Shown: piece after piece, positions 1 through 9,261 of the stretch | Layout: every line of letters begins with the position of its first letter | Position numbering within the stretch: the first letter of the stretch is position 1 | Source of the DNA: Pseudomonas mosselii | GTDB lineage: Bacteria; Pseudomonadota; Gammaproteobacteria; Pseudomonadales; Pseudomonadaceae | Reading direction: 5' to 3' | Length of the DNA stretch: 64,000 nucleotides | NCBI RefSeq assembly: GCF_019823065.1 | Contig: NZ_CP081966.1 | Coordinates: 4,805,501-4,869,500 of the forward strand | Program-made: the position numbers and the translations under genes | Notes under the pieces: generated by a model | Database searches by the model: none | Told to the model about the DNA's origin: nothing | The model's input: only the letters and a program-made list of their open reading frames with translations

Positions 1-401
1 CGCAGTTCTGGCGGAATGGCCCGGGGTTTGAAAGTGTCGGCGCGCACGGCGGCCACCAGGAACTGCCCCTCGCAGAGCAGCACTTCATCCTGTGTTCGCC
101 ACACCTGCTGCACGAAGCGCAGGCTGGCACGATTCAATTCAAGCACTTGCGCGGTCACCCGCAGCTCATCGTCCAGGCGGGCCGGCGCGTGATAGCGCGC
201 CTCGCTGGAATGGACCACGAACAACAGGTTGTCCTGCGCCAGCTGGGCCTGGGAGAACCCAAGGTGCCGCAGCCACTCGGTGCGGGCGCGCTCCATGAAC
301 TTGAGGTAGTTGACGTAATACACCACGCCACCGGCGTCGGTATCCTCGTAATAGACGCGACAACGGTGTGCGAACGGTTCCAGCCCATTTTGCGCGCGCA
401 T
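1..401 (-). CDS. ybgC: YbgC-type acyl-CoA thioesterase (3' end cut by window)
   Basis: Hotdog-fold thioesterase of the Tol-Pal cluster, acting on acyl-CoA/acyl-ACP in the cytoplasm. The minus-strand frame from the ATG at 401 reads [10 protein letters not shown], then the typical '[13 protein letters not shown]' block around residues 20-30, which holds the catalytic Asp of the 4HBT/YbgC family, and continues open to the window edge at about 133 residues, close to the family length of 130-150. It lies about 125 bp downstream of ruvB on the same strand; in Pseudomonas ybgC is followed by tolQ, which would lie outside the window. Family assignment is firm; physiological substrate is not. Confidence 0.88.
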   Translation of the reverse strand, partial: MRAQNGLEPFAHRCRVYYEDTDAGGVVYYVNYLKFMERARTEWLRHLGFSQAQLAQDNLLFVVHSSEARYHAPARLDDELRVTAQVLELNRASLRFVQQVWRTQDEVLLCEGQFLVAAVRADTFKPRAIPPEL

Positions 402-526
402 ACTCTAGTGGTTACTCCTGAACTTGCCAATCCGCCCCGGCAACTGTTTTTGCATCGATAATGTCGTATTGCCAGCGAGCCTGCGCCGTGCCAGCGGTAG
501 GACCACGAAAAACCCGATTTGATCTG

Positions 527-1573
527 TCATATGTCGTCCTGGGCGGCATATTCACCACCTTCGCAGAAGCGCCCGGGGATGTTCAGGCCGAAATGCAGGT
601 AGGCGTGCCGGGTCACCACGCGGCCTCGCGGAGTACGCATGATGTAGCCCTGCTGGATGAGATAGGGCTCGAGCACGTCCTCGATGGTGTGACGCTCCTC
701 GCCGATCGCCGCGGCAATGTTGTCGAGCCCCACCGGGCCGCCGTCGAACTTCTCGATCATGGTCAGCAGCAGACGGCGGTCGGAATGATCAAAGCCACGT
801 TCGTCGACATCCAGCAGGTTCAGCGCCATGTCCGCGACCGCCTTGGTGATTTCGCCCTTGCCACGCACTTCGGCAAAGTCGCGCACCCGCCGCAGCAGGC
901 GATTGGCGATGCGTGGCGTCCCCCGCGCCCGGCGGGCGATCTCGAAGGCGCCCTTGTCGTCCATCGGCAGCCCGAGAATGCCGGCCGATCGGCTGACGAT
1001 GGTGGCCAGGTCCTTGTTGCTGTAGAACTCCAGGCGCTGGACGATGCCGAAACGGTCGCGCAGCGGGTTGGTCAGCATGCCGGCACGGGTGGTGGCGCCG
1101 ACCAGGGTGAACGGCGGCAGGTCGAGCTTGATCGAGCGCGCGGCGGGGCCTTCGCCGATCATGATGTCCAGCTGGAAGTCTTCCATTGCCGGGTAGAGCA
1201 CTTCCTCGACCACCGGCGACAACCGGTGGATCTCGTCGATGAACAGCACGTCATGGGGTTCGAGGTTGGTCAGCATCGCCGCCAGGTCACCCGGGCGTTC
1301 GAGAATCGGCCCCGAGGTGCTCTTGACCGACACGCCCATCTCCTGGGCGATGATGTTGGCCAGGGTGGTCTTGCCCAGGCCTGGCGGGCCGAAGATCAGG
1401 GTATGGTCGAGGGATTCGTTGCGCCCGCGCGCGGCCTGGATGAACAGCGCCATCTGCTCGCGCACCACCGGCTGGCCGATGTATTCGTCCAGGCGCAGCG
1501 GGCGGATCGCGCGGTCCTGGACTTCTTCACGGTCGCGGCCACTGGCGGCGATCAGGCGGTCGGTCTCGATCAC
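527..1573 (-). CDS. ruvB: Holliday junction branch-migration ATPase RuvB
   Basis: AAA+ motor of the RuvAB complex that drives Holliday junction migration during recombination repair. 348 residues, the normal length. Walker [10 protein letters not shown] is at residues 62-70, Walker B DEIH at 113-116, and the C-terminal winged helix ends in the usual RTPRGR motif followed by a short tail. The start ATG overlaps the ruvA stop by 4 nt (ATGA), so the two are translationally coupled. Operon order ruvC-ruvA-ruvB is standard. No LexA box was seen upstream, unlike in E. coli. Confidence 0.98.
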   Translation of the reverse strand: MIETDRLIAASGRDREEVQDRAIRPLRLDEYIGQPVVREQMALFIQAARGRNESLDHTLIFGPPGLGKTTLANIIAQEMGVSVKSTSGPILERPGDLAAMLTNLEPHDVLFIDEIHRLSPVVEEVLYPAMEDFQLDIMIGEGPAARSIKLDLPPFTLVGATTRAGMLTNPLRDRFGIVQRLEFYSNKDLATIVSRSAGILGLPMDDKGAFEIARRARGTPRIANRLLRRVRDFAEVRGKGEITKAVADMALNLLDVDERGFDHSDRRLLLTMIEKFDGGPVGLDNIAAAIGEERHTIEDVLEPYLIQQGYIMRTPRGRVVTRHAYLHFGLNIPGRFCEGGEYAAQDDI

Positions 1574-2187
1574 TTGGCAATCATCCCTTTAAGGCTGCGA
1601 CGGATCAGTTCCTCGCTGCTAAGGCCAGCCTTGTCCTTGATCGCGGCAATCGCCTTGCTCGCTTCCTGTGGCTTGTAGCCCAGGGAGACCAGAGCGCTGA
1701 CCGCGTCGGCCTCGGCCGAGGACTCGCTGGCCACCGGCAGCGGGCCGTCGGAGACCAAGGTGAACATCGCCGGGGAGGTTTCCCACGCCTTGAAGCGATC
1801 CTTGAGCTCGACCAGCAGGCGCTCGGCGGTTTTCTTGCCGACGCCGGGCACGCGCACCAGGACCGAGGCGTCCTGGGCCTGCACACAGCGCACCAGCTCG
1901 TCCACTTCCAGGCCGGACATCAGCGCCAGCGCCAGCTTCGGCCCCACGCCGTTGAGACGGATCAGCTCACGGAACAGCTCGCGCTCGCGCTTTTCGGCAA
2001 AACCATAGAGCAGGTGGGCATCTTCGCGCACCACCAGGTGGGTGTGCACGGTCACTGGCTCGCCGACCTTGGGCAGGCGGTACAGGGTAGTCATCGGCAC
2101 TTCCAGCTCATAGCCTACGCCGTTGACGTCGATAATCAGGTGCGGCGGCTGTTTTTCCGCCAGGGTGCCACGCAAACGTCCAATCAC
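1570..2187 (-). CDS. ruvA: Holliday junction DNA-binding protein RuvA
   Basis: Tetrameric junction-binding partner of RuvB. The chosen start is the GTG at 2187 (protein [12 protein letters not shown]..., 205 residues), because an AGGAAGG ribosome site lies a few bases upstream and because all RuvA proteins begin with MIGxLxG; an in-frame extension upstream adds 28 unrelated residues. OB-fold N-terminal domain (residues 1-65), helix-hairpin-helix motifs (about 70-135; [10 protein letters not shown] and [10 protein letters not shown]) and the C-terminal RuvB-binding domain are all present. It couples to ruvB by a 4-nt overlap. Confidence 0.97.
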   Translation of the reverse strand: MIGRLRGTLAEKQPPHLIIDVNGVGYELEVPMTTLYRLPKVGEPVTVHTHLVVREDAHLLYGFAEKRERELFRELIRLNGVGPKLALALMSGLEVDELVRCVQAQDASVLVRVPGVGKKTAERLLVELKDRFKAWETSPAMFTLVSDGPLPVASESSAEADAVSALVSLGYKPQEASKAIAAIKDKAGLSSEELIRRSLKGMIAK

Positions 2188-2295
2188 GTTCCGTTCCTTC
2201 CTCTCGGGCGCCGGTCGAAAACCGGTCCACCCTATCAGCAAATGCGCCGGGAGCGCGCGCCACCCGGACAAAATGTGTATCAGCGCATGAAGCGG

Positions 2296-2820
2296 TTACA
2301 GACGCAAGCGCCCGCCACGCCGCCGCGCTGTCGCCAACCCATGGGGAATCAGGCTGGAACGGGTATGGGCGTGGCACAGGGCGATGGCCAGGGCGTCGGA
2401 GGCGTCGATCTGCGGTTTCTGGGTCAGCTTGAGCAGGTGCATGACCATCATCATCACCTGCTCTTTATTGGCCCCGCCGGTGCCGGCAACGGCCTGCTTG
2501 ACCTGGCTTGCGGTGTACTCGGCGATCTCCAGGCCGGCCTCGGCCGCAGCGACGATGGCCGCGCCCCGGGCCTGGCCCAGTTTGAGCGCCGAGTCGGCGT
2601 TGCGCGCCATGAACACCCGCTCGATGCCCATGGTCACCGGGCCATGCTCGCGGATGATCTCGCTCACCCCGCGAAAGACGATCTGCAGGCGCTCGTGCAG
2701 CTCGCCGCCGCCGGTGCGGATACAACCCGACGCCACGTACTCGCAGCCACGGGCGGTCTGGCGGACCACGCCGAAGCCGGTGATGCGCGAGCCAGGGTCG
2801 ATACCAAGAATGAGAGTCAT
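2296..2820 (-). CDS. ruvC: Crossover junction endodeoxyribonuclease RuvC
   Basis: Holliday junction resolvase. Start ATG at 2820 ([12 protein letters not shown]), 174 residues, matches family length; an in-frame upstream ATG would add 20 unconserved residues. The four metal-binding acidic residues of the RNase H-like fold are visible as Asp8, Glu67, Asp139 and Asp142. It sits 108 bp upstream of ruvA, on the same strand, and 3' of yebC. Function is secure from motif conservation. Confidence 0.97.
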   Translation of the reverse strand: MTLILGIDPGSRITGFGVVRQTARGCEYVASGCIRTGGGELHERLQIVFRGVSEIIREHGPVTMGIERVFMARNADSALKLGQARGAAIVAAAEAGLEIAEYTASQVKQAVAGTGGANKEQVMMMVMHLLKLTQKPQIDASDALAIALCHAHTRSSLIPHGLATARRRGGRLRL

Positions 2821-2858
2821 AACGCCTACAAAGATGTGCGAATTTGCCGGCCATATCG

Positions 2859-2932
2859 CAGGACAAGCCCGCCCCCACAAAACCTACACCGCCATCTGGC
2901 GCACGTCTTGTGGGAGCGGGCTTGCTCCGCGA
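2859..2932. repeat. REP palindrome pair (P. putida type)
   Basis: Two inverted copies of a GGGAGCGGGCTTG-type core face each other (about 2861-2879 and 2908-2932), separated by about 30 bp between ruvC and yebC. The arrangement is that of bacterial interspersed REP doublets common in P. putida intergenic regions. It could fold in the ruvC-yebC transcript. Confidence 0.75.
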
Positions 2933-2953
2933 TCAAGCCGATAGCCGAAACGA

Positions 2954-3706
2954 TCAGCCCAGCGTTTCCATGATCTCATCGGAGATCTGTGCATTGGAGT
3001 AGACGTTCTGCACGTCGTCCAGGTCCTCGAGCATGTCGATCAGCTTGAGCACCTTCTCCGCGCCGTCCTTGTCCAGCTCGGCACTGGTGGTCGGCTGCAT
3101 CACGATCTCAGCGTCCGAGGCCTTGAAGCCAGCCTCTTCGAGCGCATTGCGCACGGCATAGAAACTGTTGAACGAAGTGAACACCTCGAAGGAGCCATCG
3201 TCGTTGGCCACCACGTCATCGGCGTCGGCCTCCATCGCGGCTTCCATCAGCGCCTCCTCGTCGACCGCAAGCTCGGCGGCGAAGCTGATCTGCCCCTTGC
3301 GCTCGAACAGGTAGGCCACCGAACCGTCGGTGCCCAGGTTGCCACCACACTTGGTGAAGGCATGACGCACGGCGGCGGCGGTACGGTTGCGGTTGTCGGT
3401 CATGGCCTCGACCATGATCGCCACGCCGCCCGGGCCGTAGCCCTCGTAGCTCAGCTCTTCGACGTTGTCGCTTTCGTTGGTGCCGGCACCACGGGCCACG
3501 GCGCGATCGATGATATCGCGGCTCATGTTGGCACCCAGGGCCTTGTCCAGCGCCAGGCGCAGCCGCGGGTTGGAGGCCGGGTCAGGACCGCCCTGCTTGG
3601 CCGCGACGGTCAGTTCGCGGATCCACTTGGTGAAGACCTTGCCTCTCTTGGCATCCTGGCGCTCTTTGCGGTGCTTGATGTTCGCCCACTTGGAATGACC
3701 AGCCAT
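2954..3706 (-). CDS. yebC: YebC/TACO1-family translation/transcription factor
   Basis: 250 residues, beginning [15 protein letters not shown], the family signature, with the three-domain YebC layout. Family members were first described as transcriptional regulators (PmpR in P. aeruginosa); more recent work links YebC proteins to translation of polyproline stretches. It lies directly downstream of aspS and upstream of ruvC, the usual neighbourhood. Family assignment is firm; which role dominates here cannot be told from sequence. Confidence 0.95.
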   Translation of the reverse strand: MAGHSKWANIKHRKERQDAKRGKVFTKWIRELTVAAKQGGPDPASNPRLRLALDKALGANMSRDIIDRAVARGAGTNESDNVEELSYEGYGPGGVAIMVEAMTDNRNRTAAAVRHAFTKCGGNLGTDGSVAYLFERKGQISFAAELAVDEEALMEAAMEADADDVVANDDGSFEVFTSFNSFYAVRNALEEAGFKASDAEIVMQPTTSAELDKDGAEKVLKLIDMLEDLDDVQNVYSNAQISDEIMETLG

Positions 3707-3734
3707 AACGACTCCGAATCCTTGAAACAGAAAC

Positions 3735-3812
3735 AGGTTCCGCCCCGAAGGGCGGAACGTGAAGAATCCTGCGCCTCAAGCGCGGGGGCACCCCGTTGCC
3801 GGGGCGCCCCGG
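3735..3812 (-). terminator. Hairpins between aspS and yebC
   Basis: A perfect 9-bp stem (GTTCCGCCC/GGGCGGAAC) at 3737-3758 and a second GC-rich hairpin at about 3785-3812 follow the aspS stop. Neither has a strong T-run, so they may act as weak terminators or mRNA-processing hairpins rather than full stops. Confidence 0.45.
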
Positions 3813-3816
3813 TCGA

Positions 3817-5592
3817 TCACTCGACCTTGGTCTGCTCGCGCAGACGGATGTGCAGTTCACGCAGGGCCTTGGCGTCGACCATGCCCGGGGCCTGGGTCAT
3901 GACGCAGGCGGCGCTCTGGGTTTTCGGGAAGGCGATCACTTCACGGATCGACTGGGCGCCGGTCATCAGCATGACCAGGCGGTCCAAGCCGAAGGCCAGG
4001 CCACCGTGAGGCGGCGCGCCGAACTTCAGGGCGTCGAGCAGGAAGCCGAACTTCTCTTCCTGTTCTGCCGCTTCGATACCCAGCAGGCGGAAGACCGCTT
4101 GCTGCATCTCTTTACGGTGGATACGAATCGAACCGCCACCCAGCTCGGTGCCGTTCAGGACCATGTCGTAGGCACGCGACAGCGCGGTGGCCGGGTTGGC
4201 CTCCAGCTCTTCAGGGGTGCACTTCGGCGCGGTGAACGGGTGGTGCAGCGCGGTGAAGCTGCCGTCTTCGTTCTCTTCGAACATCGGGAAGTCGACGACC
4301 CACATCGGCGCCCACTCGCAGGTCAGCAGCTCGAAGTCGTGGCCCAGACGGATACGCAGCGCGCCCAGGGCCTCGCTGACGATCTTGAACTTGTCGGCAC
4401 CGAAGAACACGATGTCGCCATCCACGGCACCCACGCGGTCGAGGATGTTGTTGAGGTTGGCCTCGGGGATGTTCTTGACGATCGGCGACTGCAGACCCTC
4501 GACACCCTTGGCGCGCTCGTTGACCTTGATGTAGGCCAGGCCCTTGGCACCGTAGATGCCGACGAACTTGGTGTACTCATCGATCTTGCTGCGCGGCATG
4601 CTGGCGCCGCCTGGCAGGCGCAGGGCGGTGACGCGGCACTTCGGATCGTTGGCAGGGCCGGCGAAGACCTTGAAGTCGACGTCTTTCAGCTGGTCAGCGA
4701 CGTCGACCAGCTCCAGCGGAATACGCAAGTCCGGCTTGTCGGAACCGTAGCGGCGCATGGCTTCTTCGAAGGTCATGTGCGGGAATTCACCGAACTCCAG
4801 GTCCAGCACTTCCTTGAACAGCTTGCGGATCATGCTTTCGGTCAGGCCCATGATCTCGGACTCGTCGAGGAAGCTGGTCTCGATGTCGATCTGGGTGAAT
4901 TCCGGCTGGCGGTCGGCGCGCAGGTCTTCGTCGCGGAAGCACTTGGCGATCTGGTAGTAGCGGTCGAAGCCGGCGACCATCAGCAGCTGCTTGAACAGTT
5001 GCGGCGACTGCGGCAGGGCGAAGAAGCTGCCAGCGTGGGTGCGGCTCGGCACCAGGTAGTCGCGCGCGCCCTCAGGGGTGGCGCGGGTCAGGATCGGTGT
5101 TTCGACATCAAGGAAGCCGTTCTCGTCGAGGAAGCGACGGATGCTGCTGGTGATGCGCGAACGCAGGCGCAGCTTGTCGGCCATTTCCGGACGGCGCAGG
5201 TCGATGAAGCGGTAGCGCAGGCGGGTTTCCTCGCCGACGTCGGAGTATTCGTTCAGCGGGAACGGCGGGGTTTCCGCTTCGTTGAGCACGTTCAGCTGGT
5301 AGCCGAGGATCTCGATGGCGCCCGAGGCCATGTTGGCGTTCACCGCGCCTTCTGGGCGCTTGCGCACCTTGCCGGTGATCTGCACGACATATTCGCTGCG
5401 CACGCGGTCGGCGGCGGCGAAGGTTTCGGCGCGATCCGGGTCGAACACGACCTGGGCCATGCCTTCGCGGTCACGGATGTCGAGGAAAATCACCCCGCCG
5501 TGGTCGCGGCGACGATGGACCCAGCCGCAAAGGGTGACTTCCTGGCCGTCCAGGGACTCGTTCAGTTGGCCGCAATAATGGCTGCGCATCAT
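3817..5592 (-). CDS. aspS: Aspartyl-tRNA synthetase
   Basis: Class IIb aminoacyl-tRNA synthetase, 591 residues. An N-terminal OB fold binds the anticodon (residues 1-110), followed by the class II catalytic core with motif 2 ([14 protein letters not shown]) and motif 3 ([12 protein letters not shown]), and a bacterial GAD insertion around residues 290-400. In P. aeruginosa this enzyme is non-discriminating and also charges tRNA-Asn; whether that holds here cannot be read directly. Start could be the first or second Met of MMRSHYCG. First gene of the aspS-yebC-ruvCAB run. Confidence 0.97.
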   Translation of the reverse strand: MMRSHYCGQLNESLDGQEVTLCGWVHRRRDHGGVIFLDIRDREGMAQVVFDPDRAETFAAADRVRSEYVVQITGKVRKRPEGAVNANMASGAIEILGYQLNVLNEAETPPFPLNEYSDVGEETRLRYRFIDLRRPEMADKLRLRSRITSSIRRFLDENGFLDVETPILTRATPEGARDYLVPSRTHAGSFFALPQSPQLFKQLLMVAGFDRYYQIAKCFRDEDLRADRQPEFTQIDIETSFLDESEIMGLTESMIRKLFKEVLDLEFGEFPHMTFEEAMRRYGSDKPDLRIPLELVDVADQLKDVDFKVFAGPANDPKCRVTALRLPGGASMPRSKIDEYTKFVGIYGAKGLAYIKVNERAKGVEGLQSPIVKNIPEANLNNILDRVGAVDGDIVFFGADKFKIVSEALGALRIRLGHDFELLTCEWAPMWVVDFPMFEENEDGSFTALHHPFTAPKCTPEELEANPATALSRAYDMVLNGTELGGGSIRIHRKEMQQAVFRLLGIEAAEQEEKFGFLLDALKFGAPPHGGLAFGLDRLVMLMTGAQSIREVIAFPKTQSAACVMTQAPGMVDAKALRELHIRLREQTKVE

Positions 5593-5686
5593 GATCGTGG
5601 TTTCGCTTCTCGTGATTCGTGTGTTCGGTGGAGGTCTTGGCCGCCCAAGGGGCTAATACTGCAAGACCCGGCGGGTGCAATTCAAC

Positions 5687-5908
5687 TCAGTCGGCCTTGT
5701 CGCCGCCTGCCAGATTCTTTTTTGCCCCGGTCTTGAAGTCGGTCTCGTACCAGCCATTGCCACTCAGGCGAAAGCCGGGGACCGACAGCAGCTTCTTCAA
5801 TGCCGGCGCCTGACACGCCGGGCAATCGGTCAGCGGCGCGGCACTGATCTTCTGCAACACCTCCATTCGGTGTTCGCAGGATGCACATTGATAGTCATAC
5901 AGGGGCAT
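5687..5908 (-). CDS. FmdB-family zinc-ribbon protein
   Basis: A 73-residue protein starting MPLYDYQCASCEHRME, with a CxxC...CPAC pair (Cys8/Cys11 and about Cys35/Cys38) forming the FmdB/CxxC-SSSS putative regulatory zinc ribbon. It lies about 100 bp upstream of aspS, same strand, as in many pseudomonads. Precise role unknown; members are thought to be small regulators. Confidence 0.9.
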   Translation of the reverse strand: MPLYDYQCASCEHRMEVLQKISAAPLTDCPACQAPALKKLLSVPGFRLSGNGWYETDFKTGAKKNLAGGDKAD

Positions 5909-5997
5909 GGGTGTCTCTCGTCAACCACATCGCACGCTGCCCAGGGCAGCAAAGAGCGGGATTATATATGGTAAAGAAGAGCAGCGCAGCCCGGCGA

Positions 5998-6330
5998 TCA
6001 GTGCGCGTCCCGCGCTTCCTGCAGCCAGGCGACACAGATCACCCTGACCAAGCCGCTGAAATTGCGCACCCCACCATGACGCAGGTGCACCTCACGATCC
6101 ACATAGGACAGCACGGCGCTCACCGAACAGCGGTTGGCCTGGGCGATGCGCTCCAGGATGCGCCAGTACACCACCTCCAGGCGCAGGCAGGTGGCAAAGC
6201 CGTTGAGCCGCACCGAGCGTGACACGGGGCCGGCCTGGGCCATGTCGAAATCCCGCCTGAACGGATCAATCCGGGGACTGCCTCCCCCCTGCCTTGCATT
6301 GCCATCGATACCACGCATCGGATCGCCCAT
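5998..6330 (-). CDS. Ribbon-helix-helix domain protein
   Basis: 110 residues; the C-terminal two thirds (SRSVRLNGFATCLRLE...YWRILERIAQ) match the RHH_4-type fold seen in Pseudomonas proteins of unknown target. The N-terminal 35 residues are poorly conserved in composition and the true start may be the second Met at 6318. Probable small DNA-binding or regulatory protein; no target evident from the neighbours (FmdB protein, Dps-like protein). Confidence 0.75.
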   Translation of the reverse strand: MGDPMRGIDGNARQGGGSPRIDPFRRDFDMAQAGPVSRSVRLNGFATCLRLEVVYWRILERIAQANRCSVSAVLSYVDREVHLRHGGVRNFSGLVRVICVAWLQEARDAH

Positions 6331-6441
6331 CGCACCGCCCCATCGTCACGAAACACACCCCGTTCGTCAGCAAACGGGTCCATGACTGTCATGAAGCGCC
6401 ACCCACCAGGCCGATAGCAGCGGCAAAGCCTTCCCCACAAA

Positions 6442-6482
6442 CACCCGGGCCCGATACCGCCGAACGGTATCGGGCCCGGGTG
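6442..6482 (-). terminator. Very long perfect hairpin after dps-like gene
   Basis: An 18-bp perfect inverted repeat (6442-6459 with 6465-6482) around a 5-nt loop, followed on the minus strand by GTTTGT. It sits 30 bp past the stop of the Dps-like gene and is probably its terminator or a 3' stabiliser. Confidence 0.75.
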
Positions 6483-6511
6483 CATTCGGCAGAACGACAA
6501 GCAACCGGCAA

Positions 6512-6985
6512 TCAGTTCCCGTCGAGCAGGACCCGCAACATCCACGCCGTTTTCTCGTGGACCTGCATGCGCTGGGTCAGCAGGTCGGCGGTCGGCTCAT
6601 CACTGACCTTGTCCACCACCGGGAAGATGCTGCGCGCGGTGCGCACCACCGCCTCCTGCCCCTGCACCAGTTGGCGGATCATTTCCTCGGCAGGCGGCAC
6701 CCCCTCCTCTTCCTTGATGGAGGAGTGGCGGGCATAGAAGGCATAGGAACCCGGCGCCGGGAAGCCCAGTGCGCGAATGCGCTCGGCGATCGAATCAACC
6801 GCCAGGGCCAGCTCGTTGTATTGCTCCTCGAACATCAGGTGCAGGGTGCGGAACGACGGACCGGTGACGTTCCAATGGAAGTTATGGGTTTTCAGATACA
6901 GCACATAGGTATCCGACAACAGGCGGGACAACCCATCGACGATGGACTTGCGATCTTCTTCACTGATACCGATATCGATTGCCAT
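6512..6985 (-). CDS. Dps-family ferritin-like DNA-protection protein
   Basis: 157 residues from the ATG at 6985, chosen because a GGAAAGGGGAG ribosome site is just upstream; a longer reading frame adds about 49 arginine-rich residues that look non-coding. It carries the Dps ferroxidase signature [17 protein letters not shown]... followed by the [19 protein letters not shown] helix. It would form a dodecamer that oxidises and stores iron and shields DNA under stress. Closest in style to the Dps/bacterioferritin-like protein of P. putida and P. aeruginosa. Confidence 0.92.
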   Translation of the reverse strand: MAIDIGISEEDRKSIVDGLSRLLSDTYVLYLKTHNFHWNVTGPSFRTLHLMFEEQYNELALAVDSIAERIRALGFPAPGSYAFYARHSSIKEEEGVPPAEEMIRQLVQGQEAVVRTARSIFPVVDKVSDEPTADLLTQRMQVHEKTAWMLRVLLDGN

Positions 6986-7252
6986 GAAGCTCCCCTTTCC
7001 ATAAGGCTTGATCATCAAGCGGGCAGCAAACACTCTAACAAGAGTTGCCGCCCGGCGCATGCGGCACAGGGCCGCCCGTGCCAACCGGTTTGAGAAGCCT
7101 GCGCCTTTGCTGTTAAATAGGCAGTGTGCCACCCGTGCGGATTGTCAGTGCCGGGTGCATAGGCTGGCCCGCCACGTTTTCGCGCCTACCGTTCACGCGC
7201 ACCGTGCGACCAGCTCATCCTGTGATCGGCCTTATCAATGTGAGCCAAACCA

Positions 7253-7846
7253 ATGTTCAAGATCGTCCATCTGGTGACGGGCCTGGCGGCGTTGCTGCTA
7301 TCGCTCATACCCAGCCTGAAAGCTGACGCAACACCCTTCCTGCAACAACCCGAAGCCGTCTACCTGGCGCTGCTCGGACTGCTCAACCTGGTCATTGCCC
7401 CGGTACTGCCGCAGTACTACAAAGGCATGCGTCAGCAATTGCAACACGCCGCCAGCCTGCTGCTGGTGCTGGCTGTGGTGCTGCAGACCGTCACCCTGCT
7501 GGCCCGTCCGGAGCTGGGCAACCTGCCAGCCCTGGCCTGTGCTGTCCTGGCCTGCGCCCTGCACCTGATTGCCGGCTTCGTTCGCGGCACGCGAAAGGCC
7601 CGCTCCACCCAAGGCACTTCGCATGACGCCGGCAATCGCGATACCGGCACCGTGAAGTGGTTCAACACCTCCAAGGGCTTCGGCTTCATCTCCCGCGACT
7701 CCGGTGACGATATCTTCGTGCACTTTCGCGCCATCCGTGGCGAAGGCCACCGGGTGCTGGTCGAAGGCCAGCGCGTGGAGTTCTCGGTGATGCACCGCGA
7801 CAAGGGCCTGCAGGCCGAAGACGTGGTCGCCGTCGCCCGCCGCTGA
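7253..7846 (+). CDS. Membrane protein fused to cold-shock domain
   Basis: 197 residues. The first ~110 residues hold about four hydrophobic helices (around 5-23, 36-55, 66-84, 92-109), and the last ~70 residues form a complete cold-shock domain ([19 protein letters not shown], with RNP1 KGFGFI and RNP2 DIFVHF). The protein is likely anchored in the inner membrane with its nucleic-acid-binding domain in the cytoplasm. Such membrane-CSD fusions are known in Pseudomonas, but their RNA targets are unknown. It is divergent from the Dps-like gene, with a 120-bp spacer. Confidence 0.88.
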   Translation: MFKIVHLVTGLAALLLSLIPSLKADATPFLQQPEAVYLALLGLLNLVIAPVLPQYYKGMRQQLQHAASLLLVLAVVLQTVTLLARPELGNLPALACAVLACALHLIAGFVRGTRKARSTQGTSHDAGNRDTGTVKWFNTSKGFGFISRDSGDDIFVHFRAIRGEGHRVLVEGQRVEFSVMHRDKGLQAEDVVAVARR

Positions 7847-7865
7847 CCCTTTGCCGCCGCCGCGC

Positions 7866-8078
7866 TCAATAATGAGGCGGCGGCGCTTCTTCTTCCCCGC
7901 CGCCCTGCTGGCCGGCCATTTCCTCGTAGCGCTTGATCAGCTCCGCCATCTGCAATTGCAAGCGTTCGATTACTCGACTTTGCTCGACAATCACATCATT
8001 GAGCGCCTGCAAGCTGTCGTCCTGGAACGCCTGACGGGTCTCCAGTTCGACCATGCGCATTTCCAGCTCCTGCGACAT
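7866..8078 (-). CDS. slyX: SlyX family protein
   Basis: 70 residues from the ATG at 8078 ([18 protein letters not shown]), a short coiled-coil protein with the usual proline-rich end (PPPHY). Function is unknown in the family. It follows the HIT gene with a 2-nt gap on the same strand, so the two are probably cotranscribed. Longer in-frame starts overlap the HIT gene and are rejected. Confidence 0.92.
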   Translation of the reverse strand: MSQELEMRMVELETRQAFQDDSLQALNDVIVEQSRVIERLQLQMAELIKRYEEMAGQQGGGEEEAPPPHY

Positions 8079-8080
8079 CC

Positions 8081-8500
8081 TCAAGCCCCCTTGAAGCTTT
8101 CGCCCAGCAGCGCACGCACTTGCTGGCGAATGCCGTCGATCTGTTCCTGGGTGTAGCCGATGGCCGGCACCTTGCCCCAAACCGGGGCAGGCCAGGCAGC
8201 ATCACCCTGGCGGCGCACGATCACATGCATGTGCAACTGGCTGACCACGTTACCCAACGCCGCGACATTCATCTTGTCGGCGGCAAAGGCATCCTTCAGC
8301 GCTTCGGCCAGGGCGGTGGTCTCGACCCACAGTTGCTGCTGGTCGGCCTCCTCGAGCTCGAACACTTCGGTGATATCGGCGCGACGCGGCACCAGAATGA
8401 ACCAAGGGTAGTTGGCATCCTTGCTCAGCAGCAGGCGGCACAGCGGCAGGTCGCCCAGCACCAGGGAATCCTCCTGCAGACGCGAATCGAGGGTGAACAC
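8081..8500 (-). CDS. HIT-family nucleotide-binding protein
   Basis: 139 residues from the GTG at 8500, supported by a perfect AGGAGG six bases upstream. The histidine triad region reads [10 protein letters not shown] and the fold is complete, including a FILVPRR strand. HIT proteins hydrolyse or transfer nucleotides; the substrate is not predictable. It heads a two-gene unit with slyX. Confidence 0.9.
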   Translation of the reverse strand: MFTLDSRLQEDSLVLGDLPLCRLLLSKDANYPWFILVPRRADITEVFELEEADQQQLWVETTALAEALKDAFAADKMNVAALGNVVSQLHMHVIVRRQGDAAWPAPVWGKVPAIGYTQEQIDGIRQQVRALLGESFKGA

Positions 8501-8921
8501 GGCAAACCTCCTTAAAGCGATTCTGCCCTTCCGAGCGGTCGGGCACAGGCGCGCAAGGATACTCCGCTTCGACCGCTGCCACACCCGTCGACGTCGATCC
8601 TGGGCATTTGTGGCACGCGAATGACAACATCAACGCCCTGCTTCGGTAACACTGCGCTACTTTTCGCACCAAAATGATGCCGCTCGCCAGACCTTCGCCA
8701 CACATCCTTCACATAAAACAGCCAGGATAAACAATCGGCGGTAACACCTTGACTTGGAAGGCAGCTTCACAAGCAAACACAAGGAGGGATCGCGACCCAC
8801 CGACGAACCGGTCGCGCCCCGTGTTTGCGGAGGTTTCCCAGCCCCGCTCAAGGCAAATGTGAAAATTTCATCAAGCGTTCGTGATTTTGAGCACGCTTGT
8901 TGCATTCGTTTCACGCCAAGT
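8501..8921. other. Gene-free region upstream of the porin
   Basis: No supportable coding region on either strand between the HIT start and the sigma-54-type element. Base composition is less GC-rich than the flanks and short open frames lack ribosome sites. It probably carries upstream control sites for the porin promoter. Confidence 0.5.
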
Positions 8922-8937
8922 CGGCACGACCCCTGCA
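8922..8937 (+). promoter_or_regulatory. Probable sigma-54 promoter
   Basis: CGGCACGACCCCTGCA fits the -24/-12 consensus (GGCACG, 4 nt, then YTGC) with correct GG-to-GC spacing. Transcription would start near 8948, leaving a 5' leader of about 310 nt before the porin start. A CA-rich AATAACAA motif, the type bound by Hfq/Crc, lies at 8957-8964 right at the predicted RNA 5' end. RpoN control of the related P. aeruginosa porin gene oprE is established; for this gene it is inferred. Confidence 0.55.
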
Positions 8938-9261
8938 TTGCAGGGTGGACGCGACAAATAACAACAGCGGCATCGGATAAACCAGGGAGTTTCACAAGCC
9001 GTACTTTGTATTTATACAAAAATGACGGTTTCGAGACAGCGCTGGAGTTGTACGCCCTTATATGACAGGCGTGATTTGCGACATGGAGACAACCAACAGC
9101 GACATGGCCATAAAGTTACCGAAAGGTTGTTTCTGCCCATATCGCCAAGAATAGTCCGCGTGATATACATTTTCGCCGACATAACAAGAAAGAGCCGGCC
9201 CCATAACTAAAATACCCGGGTGCGGCGGTACTCTTCCTAAAAACCAAAGGAGCAAATCACG

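Noticed and set aside
3796..5736. Very long plus-strand open frame (about 646 codons) opposite aspS
   Set aside because: High-GC antisense shadow; aspS on the other strand is a clear enzyme, and the shadow product has no family features or ribosome site.
8948..9261. A confirmed CrcZ/CrcY-type small RNA before the porin
   Set aside because: Promoter type and one CA motif fit, but the several A-rich motifs and terminator expected of a Crc-type RNA are lacking, and the location is not the known cbrB-pcnB site.
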